Shown: positions 19,978 through 26,803 of the stretch, piece after piece
Position numbering within the stretch: the stretch's first letter is position 1
How the letters are laid out: each line of letters opens with the position of its first letter
Origin: Actinomycetota bacterium
Lineage (GTDB): Bacteria; Actinomycetota; Actinomycetes; Actinomycetales; Microbacteriaceae
DNA length: 64,000 nt
Direction of reading: 5' to 3'
NCBI GenBank assembly: GCA_030838475.1
Contig: JAUZFP010000094.1
Span: 1-64,000 of the forward strand
The notes under the pieces: generated by a model
Database searches by the model: none
Told to the model about the DNA's origin: nothing
The model's input: the letters and a program-made list of their open reading frames with translations, nothing else
Program-made: the position numbers and the translations under genes

Positions 19978-22550
19978 GAGCCCAACTTGCCGATCTCGAC
20001 GGTGACCTTAGTCGCCGCGGGGCCCTGCCAACCCTCGATCGGGTTGGTCGAGATCGCCTTTCCCACCTTCGTTGGGTCGGCAGTGACCACACAACCCTGG
20101 ACGGCATCCGTGGTAAATCCGGCCGCGGCGATCGCCCCCTTTGCCGCGGGGAACGGGAGGCCCGTTACATTCGGCACGGTTTTCGATTGGGTTCCGTCGC
20201 TGACGTAGATATTGATCAGGTAGCCGGGCGCGTACTTTCCGCCCGCGCCCGGGTCGGTGTACGCGACGGTACCTTCGGGCTGTGCCGACGGGATCTCGCC
20301 AGCGACGACGTTGACGTCGAAGCCGAGCGCCTGGAGTTGGGCCGTTGCGGCGGTGACGGTCTGACCCGCGTAGTCCGCGAGTGCGACCGTCGTGCCGTTG
20401 AGGTACTGGGCGGGAGCTGGCGGGAACTTGCCCGGGGGGTAGGCCGCGTCGATCGCTTCCATCGTGTGCTTGAACACACAGTTACGGAGCGTCGCCACCT
20501 GGTTCGCCGTTCCGGGGCAGTGAACCGGTGGACGGGTCAAACGGGTTGGCACCTGTCCGGTGGCGTTGCCGACCCAGACGGCCGTGGACACCCTCGTGGT
20601 CGAACCGACGGTCCACGTCTCGAGCGACTTGTTCGTCGTACCGGTCTTACCGAGGACGGCTACTCCGGCGGGCCGTGCGGCGCCTGCGGTACCACCGCTG
20701 AACACGCCCTGCATGGCGACACCGACCGCAGCGTCAATGCCGGGATCGAGCGCCGGCGAGCAGTCCTTCGCCTGGCCGGGAAGCTTTTGGCCCTCGGGAG
20801 AGATGACCGAGTCGATCGCGACCGGCTTGCAGAAGACGCCGCCGTTCGCGATTCCGGCGTACGCGGCCGCCATGGTCAGCGGTGCGACCGAGTTGGTACC
20901 GAGGATTGCGGACGGCTGGTGCTGCAGCTGCAGGAATCCGCTGGGATCCGAGGTGTCCGTGTGACCCTGGTGCACGCCGAACGCGATCGCATCGTCGCGG
21001 GTGTCGCACTGGTCGAGTTCCTTGCCCATATTGAGGAACACGCCGTTGACGGATTGCGCCGTCGCGCGCATCACGGTAAACGGGCCCTTCTCGCCCTCGT
21101 CATTGGTGTACTTGCCGTACGTGCCGCCATAGCCGCCGGGCTCGCAGCGGTCCTTGAACTTGGACAGGTCCAGATTCGGGTTCGGCGTCGCATCCACGAT
21201 GTCGTTGAGGCCGTGGCCGTGCTGGAGCCAGTTCATGAGGGTGAACGGCTTGTAGGTCGATCCGGCCTGGAAACCGTAGGCGCTGCCGCCGTTCTTCTGG
21301 TCGACGGCGTAGTTGATCGCCGTCGTGCCTGCGACCTTGGATGTGCTCTCGTTGAACTTCCGGTTCTCGACCATCACGAGTATTCGCCCGGTTCCGACTT
21401 CGACGGATGTGGTCGCCCCACCGATGTCCATCGTCGGCAGGGTCGCCGGGACCCACTGGTTTTCGACCCCCTGTGCCGACGCCTGCAGGCCGACGTCGAG
21501 GGTCGTGTAGATCTTGTATCCGCCGATCTTCCAGTTCTTCGCCCGTTCGGCGGCGGTGCTTCCGAACGCAGTGAGACTTGGGTACAGCGTCTTGATGTAC
21601 GCGCACCAGAACTGGGCGTTGTCGATGGCGGCGGTGCAGCCCTGGCTCGGTGGGATGTTCTTGATGGTCTTCGACGACTCGACGACCTTGATTCCGGCGT
21701 CGTACTGCGCCTGAGTGATGTGCTTCGCGGCGAGCATCTGGCCGAGAATGGCGTTGCGTCGGGGAGTGTTCGCGGCGTAACCGGCTTTACCGGTTGGTGC
21801 CTTCTGGTTGGGGTTCTGGACAATCGCGACCAGTGTCGCCGACTCGAGGGGTGTGAGTTTCGCTGCTGTCGTTCCGTAGTAGCGCTGCGCGGCGGCCTCG
21901 ATGCCGTACGTCGTGCCACCGAACGGTGCGATGTTGAGGTAGGCGAGAAGGATGTCCTGCTTGCTGTACTTCTTCTCAAGCGAGATGGCCAGCTTGGCCT
22001 CCTGGAGCTTACGGTTGAGCGTCGGAGCGATTGCGTCGTTGATCTTTTGGTTCTGCTGCTTGAGTGTCGGCGCCTGCAGCGCATCCTGAATCGCGAGGTT
22101 CTTCACCAGCTGCTGCGCGATCGTGGATGCGCCCTGTTGGCTCCCGCTCGATGCGCCGAGACCGGACAGCGCGGCGCGGATGATACCGGTGGGGTCGACG
22201 GCACCATGGGTATAAAAGCGGCGGTCCTCGCCGTCAACGGTGGCATTCTTTGCACCGGTCGAGATCTTGTCCCACGCCACCTGCTGGCGGTTCTCATCGA
22301 AAATGGTCGCGACCGGCACTTCTTTTCCGGCGGACAGCGCGTAAATGGTGTTCGGACCGGGCAGCTTGCCGATCGAAATGTAGCTTGGCAGGTTGTTGAA
22401 GATGCCGATGGCGCTTTGGGCCGTGACGCTGGAAACAGCGATCATGGGTGTCACGCTCGCGGTCACGAGAACCGCTGCGACCGCGCTAAACGCGATCATG
22501 CCGAGGACGGCCGAAAACATCGGGCCGCGCGGGGTATTTTGGGCAGACAT
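19968..22550 (-). CDS. ponA: Class A penicillin-binding protein with PASTA domains
   Basis: Bifunctional peptidoglycan glycosyltransferase/transpeptidase, 860 aa from the ATG at 22550 (MSAQNTPRGP); the track start at 22637 adds no conserved sequence. N-terminal membrane helix (~13-45). The GT51 domain holds EDRRFYTHGAVD (~108-119) and GASTIAQQLVKN. The transpeptidase domain has the SxxK motif in GSTYKPF, SVN in AQSVNGVF and KTG in LGKTGTTN. Two C-terminal PASTA repeats (AQLQALGFDVNV; VTGLPFPAAKGAIAAAGF) may sense muropeptides or beta-lactams. Co-oriented with the phosphoesterase it overlaps. Confidence 0.95.
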   Translation of the reverse strand: MSAQNTPRGPMFSAVLGMIAFSAVAAVLVTASVTPMIAVSSVTAQSAIGIFNNLPSYISIGKLPGPNTIYALSAGKEVPVATIFDENRQQVAWDKISTGAKNATVDGEDRRFYTHGAVDPTGIIRAALSGLGASSGSQQGASTIAQQLVKNLAIQDALQAPTLKQQNQKINDAIAPTLNRKLQEAKLAISLEKKYSKQDILLAYLNIAPFGGTTYGIEAAAQRYYGTTAAKLTPLESATLVAIVQNPNQKAPTGKAGYAANTPRRNAILGQMLAAKHITQAQYDAGIKVVESSKTIKNIPPSQGCTAAIDNAQFWCAYIKTLYPSLTAFGSTAAERAKNWKIGGYKIYTTLDVGLQASAQGVENQWVPATLPTMDIGGATTSVEVGTGRILVMVENRKFNESTSKVAGTTAINYAVDQKNGGSAYGFQAGSTYKPFTLMNWLQHGHGLNDIVDATPNPNLDLSKFKDRCEPGGYGGTYGKYTNDEGEKGPFTVMRATAQSVNGVFLNMGKELDQCDTRDDAIAFGVHQGHTDTSDPSGFLQLQHQPSAILGTNSVAPLTMAAAYAGIANGGVFCKPVAIDSVISPEGQKLPGQAKDCSPALDPGIDAAVGVAMQGVFSGGTAGAARPAGVAVLGKTGTTNKSLETWTVGSTTRVSTAVWVGNATGQVPTRLTRPPVHCPGTANQVATLRNCVFKHTMEAIDAAYPPGKFPPAPAQYLNGTTVALADYAGQTVTAATAQLQALGFDVNVVAGEIPSAQPEGTVAYTDPGAGGKYAPGYLINIYVSDGTQSKTVPNVTGLPFPAAKGAIAAAGFTTDAVQGCVVTADPTKVGKAISTNPIEGWQGPAATKVTVEIGKLGSCP

Positions 22551-22602
22551 AGGATAAAGGCTACGCGATGGTCGCAATCCCACCCTGAACGAGAGCCGAC
22601 AA

Positions 22603-22764
22603 ATGCCAATCTGGGAGTACATGACGACTCCGCTCATCGTTCACAACACCGCAGCGATCCTCAACAACTGGGGCTCGGAGGGCTGGGAGCTGGTGCAGGT
22701 CGTTGTCGGTCCGGAGGGCGGACTCGTGGCCTATCTAAAGCGTGAGAAAAGGGAAGACCTCTGA
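22603..22764 (+). CDS. Small DUF4177-like protein (53 aa)
   Basis: Too short for the ORF track. The frame from ATG 22603 reads MPIWEYMTTPLIVHNTAAIL...GSEGWELVQVV...LVAYLKRE, the WEY...LN..G.EGWELV...G..GL.AYLKR pattern of DUF4177-like proteins. Its stop overlaps the ATG of the RidA gene (TGATG), so the two are coupled; this same pair occurs next to PBP genes in other Actinobacteria. Divergent from ponA, with 52 bases between starts. Function unknown. Confidence 0.85.
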   Translation: MPIWEYMTTPLIVHNTAAILNNWGSEGWELVQVVVGPEGGLVAYLKREKREDL

Positions 22765-23225
22765 TGCCAAGCGTTGACGAACGACTCGCCGAACTCGGAC
22801 TCTCCCTGCCGGATGTGGCAAAGCCGGCCGGCGCCTATGTCCCGGCGATCACGACCGGCAACCTCGTCTTCACCGCCGGACAGCTTCCGTCGACGGCCGG
22901 GGTCCTGCCGGCAACGGGAAAGGTTGGTGCCGAGGTGACACCGGAGGATGCCAAGCAGTACGCGCGCATCTGCGTGCTCAACGGGCTGGCTGCCGCCCAG
23001 AGCGTGATCGGCTCGCTCGATCGAATCGTCAAGGTCGTCAAGGTCGTCGGGTTCGTCGCATCCGACCCGGCGTTCACCGGACAGCCCGGCGTGATAAACG
23101 GGGCCTCCGAGCTTCTGGGCGAGATATTTGGCGACGCGGGAGCGCACGCGCGCAGCGCCGTCGGGGTCGCCGTGCTGCCCCTGGATGCGCCCGTCGAGGT
23201 CGAGTTCGTCTTCGAATTCGAGTGA
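22764..23225 (+). CDS. RidA family protein
   Basis: 153 aa YjgF/YER057c/UK114-like trimer subunit; such proteins hydrolyse reactive enamine/imine intermediates. Family blocks: AYVPAITTGNLVFTAGQLP near residue 25-45 and a C-terminal RSAVGVAVLPLDAPVEVEFVFEF, where the conserved Arg that binds the carboxylate is seen (ARSAVGV). Coupled to the 53-aa gene. An A-run followed by CGCGCG repeats just after the stop (23227-23250) may end transcription. Confidence 0.9.
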   Translation: MPSVDERLAELGLSLPDVAKPAGAYVPAITTGNLVFTAGQLPSTAGVLPATGKVGAEVTPEDAKQYARICVLNGLAAAQSVIGSLDRIVKVVKVVGFVASDPAFTGQPGVINGASELLGEIFGDAGAHARSAVGVAVLPLDAPVEVEFVFEFE

Positions 23226-23339
23226 AAAAAACCGCGCGTCGCGCGAAAATTAGAGTCAACTGAAGGTAGCCTCGGAGTGTCCCCCGAAGACGGGTGTTTT
23301 CATTGCTAAGGTTGCCCTCCTTTGGGTTACACTGATCCG

Positions 23340-23441
23340 TAGTCAAATGAGAATTTGACGCGCAACGCCGTACGATTCCCCCCAATCAGGCGTTGCTGTG
23401 GCGGCGCCTGTTCCCCCCAATAGGCGCCGCCCCTCTTGTTT
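23340..23441 (+). ncRNA. 6C RNA
   Basis: Two hairpins, each with a run of six C in the loop: GCAACGCC (23362-23369)/GGCGTTGC (23389-23396) with loop ...TTCCCCCCAAT..., and GGCGGCGCCT (23400-23409)/AGGCGCCGCC (23422-23431) with loop GTTCCCCCCAAT, followed by CCTCTTGTTT as a terminator. A 5' hairpin GTCAAAT-GAGA-ATTTGAC precedes them. TACACT (23328-23333) is a suitable -10. This is the defining structure of the actinobacterial 6C small RNA, which in Mycobacterium also lies next to tad genes. It probably pairs with G-rich ribosome sites through the C runs. Confidence 0.92.
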
Positions 23442-23793
23442 AAGGTGCTTCTCCGATGTAACTCGTCGGTGAGAGTTATTTCCTGCACTTCGGGCGCCGC
23501 GGGCGCCCGGTGGGATTACTGTGCGTACGCCCCGGGCGCCAGCCGTGCATTCCCGCTGACCAACCTTCGGGAGGACTATTCCGTGGGGATGGGGTAGCGG
23601 AGGAGTATTTCGTCTCGAGTTCGACCAATCTCCGCCCAAGGCCGACCCGGGAGCGACAGCCATGCCACTTTTTGGTTCGGGGACACCCCGCCCGCCACCC
23701 ACACCTCCCTCACCGTCGACGGGAACAGGTCGGTCGCCGCCGTTGTGGCCGCTCCGGCTCCGGGCGCGGGCCCGTGCCCCTAGCCTCTGAACG
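23442..23793. other. Gene-free spacer between 6C RNA and tadA
   Basis: No convincing gene in any frame; the ORFs here are low-complexity shadows. TAGCCT at 23780-23785 lies seven bases before the tadA GTG and fits a leaderless promoter. A short GC-rich palindrome (GGGCGCCGCGGGCGCCC, ~23495-23511) is present. The CpaE/Ssd-like gene that often sits here in other Actinobacteria is absent. Confidence 0.6.
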
Positions 23794-24813
23794 GTGACCT
23801 CGCCCGAGACCCGTTTTGTCGCCCGACGGCCCGGCGCCTCCGAACTCGAGCGGCCGACGCCAACGATGCGGCGGGGGCGCGACGGCGGATACCCCGTGGA
23901 GTTCGGACCGCTGGCCGAGCTCGTGGCGGACCCGAGCGTCACCGACATCTTCGTCAACGGGCGGGATGGGGTCTGGGTGGATCGCGGCGACGGAACCATC
24001 GCGGTGGACGACATCGCACTTTCCGAGACCGAACGTCGAGCGCTGGCCGTGCAGTTACTCTCGCTCGGCGGCCGTCACATCGACGAGGCCACGCCCTGCA
24101 TCGACGCCCGGCTCGAGGATGGCATCCGCGTCCACGCCGTGCTTCCACCCGTCTCGCCGACGGGAACGCTTCTGTCCATTCGACTGCCGCGCATCGAATA
24201 CGCGACTCTCGATTTGCTCGAGAGCGCGGGCTTCTTCGAACTGGTTGCGCGCGACCGGGTCGAGGTACTGATTGAACGACGCGAGAACCTGCTCATCACG
24301 GGGGCCAGCGGTGCGGGCAAGACGACGTTTCTGTCGGCGATCCTCAGCGCTGCTCCGGCCAGTGAGCGGATCGTCGCAATCGAGGAGACCTACGAACTGC
24401 GCGTTCGCCATCCCCACTACCTGTCCCTGGAGGCACGCCAGGCGAACCTCGAGGGAGCGGGCGGCATCGGCCTGGAGCGCCTCGTCCGCGAGGCCCTGCG
24501 AATGCGCCCCGACCGGCTTGTGTTGGGCGAATGTCGTGGGGCGGAACTGCGCGAACTGCTCGCCGCGCTCAACACCGGCCACGATGGCGGCGCAGGAACA
24601 CTGCACGCGAACTCGCTCGAGCATGTCCCCGCGCGGCTGGAGGCCCTCGGAGCGCTGGGCGGGATGACCGCGGTCGCCGTCGCTCGACAGAGCGTAAGCG
24701 CGATCGGCAGCGTCCTGCATGTCACGCGCGGCGCATCCGGACGACGACTCGCACAGCTGGGATCCCTCGCTCTTGATCGTCGCGGTCGCCTCTCGATTGT
24801 GTTGGCATCATGA
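23794..24813 (+). CDS. tadA: Tad pilus/type II secretion ATPase TadA (CpaF)
   Basis: Hexameric ATPase that powers Flp-type pilus assembly or DNA-uptake-like secretion. 339 aa. N-terminal domain with VTDIFVNGRDGVWVDRG and the conserved RLEDGIRVHAVLPPVS; Walker A ITGASGAGKTTFL, Walker B region RPDRLVLGECRGAE, and His box GGAGTLHANS. First gene of a compact cluster; the next gene's ATG overlaps the stop (ATGA). Confidence 0.94.
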   Translation: MTSPETRFVARRPGASELERPTPTMRRGRDGGYPVEFGPLAELVADPSVTDIFVNGRDGVWVDRGDGTIAVDDIALSETERRALAVQLLSLGGRHIDEATPCIDARLEDGIRVHAVLPPVSPTGTLLSIRLPRIEYATLDLLESAGFFELVARDRVEVLIERRENLLITGASGAGKTTFLSAILSAAPASERIVAIEETYELRVRHPHYLSLEARQANLEGAGGIGLERLVREALRMRPDRLVLGECRGAELRELLAALNTGHDGGAGTLHANSLEHVPARLEALGALGGMTAVAVARQSVSAIGSVLHVTRGASGRRLAQLGSLALDRRGRLSIVLAS

Positions 24814-25724
24814 GGCCGCACGAACCGAACCTGGCCGCGATAGCGGCAACCGTCCAGCGGCTCGCGGTGCTGCTGAGTGCCGGTGTACCTCCGTCCTCCG
24901 CGTGGGGTTACCTCAGCGACGGCCCCCTGACGGATGCGGTCGCCGCCGCCGGCGTGGCCGGAAGCACGATTCCGGCCGCAATCGTCGATGCAGCATCCCA
25001 CCACGCCGTCCCCGGCGAACGGGATGCCTGGTTCGGACTTGCCACCGCGTGGGCGGTGGCGTCGGATGCCGGGGCACCGCTGGCCGCGACCCTGCGCGAT
25101 TTCGCCGAATCGCTTCGCGGCCTCGCGCAGGCGCAACGTGAGATTGCGATCGCGCTCGCGTCACCGAAGGCGACGGCGCGACTGGTGCTGGCTCTCCCTC
25201 TGGTCGGGGTGCTGTTCGGAGTGCTCCTCGGCTTCGACTCGCTCGGTACCCTGTTGACGACGCCGCCCGGATGGCTGTGCGTCGTCGTCGGCACGGCTCT
25301 CATGCTGCTCGCCTGGCGCTGGAACGGGCGGCTGGTCCGTCGCGCTCAGCCGAACAACCTCACGCCGGGACTCGGCTTCGACCTGCTCGCGATCGCCGTA
25401 TCGGGCGGCGGATCGCTCGACCGCGCACGAGGGAGTGTGACGGCGGCGCTGTCCCGCTTCGGACTCGGCGCGCTCGACGACGAGCCCGGCATTGAGGCGA
25501 CCCTTGAGCTGTCCGCCCGCGCTGGTGTTCCCGCGGCAGAACTTCTGCGCAGCGAAGCTCGCGAGCGGCGGCGGGATGCATTGGCGGCGGCCCAGTCGGG
25601 CGCCCAGACCCTCTCCGTGCGTCTCATGATCCCGTTGGGCGTCTGCGTGCTGCCCGCCTTCATGATCCTCAGCGTGGTGCCTCTGCTCCTGGCGGTCCTC
25701 GGACAGACATCGCTGTCCCGCTGA
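24810..25724 (+). CDS. Tad pilus membrane protein (TadB/TadC, type II secretion F family)
   Basis: 304 aa inner-membrane platform protein. The N-terminal soluble T2SSF region (LAVLLSAGVPPSSAWGYL) and a central T2SSF-like repeat (LAIAVSGGGSLDRARGSV) flank two hydrophobic hairpins (~135-185), and a final hydrophobic segment ends the protein. Only one such gene is present here, where other Tad systems have separate tadB and tadC, so it probably serves as a single fused platform. Confidence 0.85.
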   Translation: MRPHEPNLAAIAATVQRLAVLLSAGVPPSSAWGYLSDGPLTDAVAAAGVAGSTIPAAIVDAASHHAVPGERDAWFGLATAWAVASDAGAPLAATLRDFAESLRGLAQAQREIAIALASPKATARLVLALPLVGVLFGVLLGFDSLGTLLTTPPGWLCVVVGTALMLLAWRWNGRLVRRAQPNNLTPGLGFDLLAIAVSGGGSLDRARGSVTAALSRFGLGALDDEPGIEATLELSARAGVPAAELLRSEARERRRDALAAAQSGAQTLSVRLMIPLGVCVLPAFMILSVVPLLLAVLGQTSLSR

Positions 25725-25844
25725 GTCCCCTTCCCCACAGTCGTTGCTCGCGGGGTTGCCCAGCCCGGTCCGATCCGTTCGCCGGTCGCCGACACCGGGC
25801 GAGCGAGACTTAGCGGGTCGTGCCGCCCAGTTCAACGGAGGACC

Positions 25845-26033
25845 ATGAGACGCCACTCGATCTTCGGCGGGATTCGCGCTCGCGCACGCGACGACGCGGG
25901 GTCAGCGACCGCGGAGTATGCCATTGCGACGCTGGCCGCTGTCGGATTCGCCGGCCTCCTCGTCGTGATCCTGCGAAGCGATGCGGTCCGCGGGATGCTG
26001 ACCAGCCTCATCCAGCATGCGCTTTCGTTTTAG
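25845..26033 (+). CDS. Flp pilin-like protein (DUF4244)
   Basis: 62 aa. Short basic leader, then DDAGSATAEYAIATLAAVGFAGLLVVIL: a prepilin-type sequence with Gly before the mature start, Glu at +5 and a hydrophobic helix, as in Flp/DUF4244 pilins of actinobacterial Tad clusters. Probably the major pilus subunit. It overlaps the next gene by 17 bases. Confidence 0.88.
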   Translation: MRRHSIFGGIRARARDDAGSATAEYAIATLAAVGFAGLLVVILRSDAVRGMLTSLIQHALSF

Positions 26034-26358
26034 GGCCGACGCGGGTGCAGTCACCGCGGAGTTCGCGGCCGCGATGCCCGCGGTCGTTCTCGTCCTTGCC
26101 TGTGCGCTCGGAGCGATCGGCCTGGGCGGGGAGCAACTTCGACTGCAGGGCGCAGCCTTTGACGCGGCTCGGCTCCTCGGTCGCGGCGATCCCGGTGCGC
26201 TCGCCATCGTTCGGTCGGTGTCTCCGGTTGCGACGCTCACCACCCGAACCTCGGGCGTGACGATTTGCGCGGACGCGAGTGCCGTGGTCTCGCTCGGGGT
26301 ATTGTCCGGAATCGCTCTTCACGCCACCTCCTGCGCGCTCGATGACGCCGGGTCCTGA
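26017..26358 (+). CDS. TadE-like pseudopilin
   Basis: 113 aa. The N-terminus ADAGAVTAEFAAAMPAVVLVLACALGAIGLGGEQLRLQGAA is the TadE-type prepilin helix (Gly-Ala-Val-Thr-Ala-Glu-Phe). Two cysteines remain in the C-terminal half (TICADAS; HATSCALD). Minor pilin of the Tad apparatus by context. The next gene starts inside its end. Confidence 0.85.
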   Translation: MRFRFRADAGAVTAEFAAAMPAVVLVLACALGAIGLGGEQLRLQGAAFDAARLLGRGDPGALAIVRSVSPVATLTTRTSGVTICADASAVVSLGVLSGIALHATSCALDDAGS

Positions 26359-26707
26359 GGCTCGACCGGGCGAAGCCGGATCGGGGTCACTGCTCGCGGT
26401 TGCGGTCATCGGCGCGACCATCGCTTCGATCGCGCTGGGGATTCCGCTTCTTGTCGGTATCGGCATTCGCCAGTTCGTCGAGGGCGCCGCGGACGCCTCC
26501 GCGCTCGCCGGAGCGGACGTCGCAGCCGGCAGCTATCCCGGCTCACCGTGCGTGGTCGCGGCCGCCGTTGCGAGGGCAAACGGGGCGCGACTGGCCGGCT
26601 GCGCGGTGGACGGACTTGTCGTCACGGTACGTGCCAGCGCCGAATTCCTGGGCCTTCCGCTCGCCGCGAGCGCAACGGCCGGCCCGCCAGTCGTGGGAAC
26701 GAATTAG
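26342..26707 (+). CDS. Rv3654c-like TadE-neighbourhood protein
   Basis: 121 aa from ATG 26342, overlapping the TadE gene by 17 bases; the track start at 26279 is inside that gene. After a short Gly-rich stretch comes a pilin-like helix (GSGSLLAVAVIGATIASIALGIPLLVGI), then EGAADASALAGADVA and two cysteines. This matches the TadE-like family found at the end of actinobacterial tad clusters close to topA or a helicase. Likely a minor pilin or assembly factor. Confidence 0.82.
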   Translation: MTPGPEARPGEAGSGSLLAVAVIGATIASIALGIPLLVGIGIRQFVEGAADASALAGADVAAGSYPGSPCVVAAAVARANGARLAGCAVDGLVVTVRASAEFLGLPLAASATAGPPVVGTN

Positions 26708-26803
26708 GAGATAGACGGGTTGACGTGTGTATGGTGTCGCTGACGGAGCCAGCAACCCGTCGCACAGTTCTGTTCCAAGAGCGCATCGATTAAGAGGAGT
26801 CAC

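Noticed and set aside
20187-22745. 852-aa plus-strand ORF opposite the PBP gene
   Set aside because: Shadow frame rich in Arg, Val and Gly; the PBP on the other strand has all catalytic motifs.
23343-24014. 223-aa minus-strand ORF over the 6C RNA and tadA start
   Set aside because: Low-complexity shadow; overlaps the structured RNA and the TadA N-terminus.
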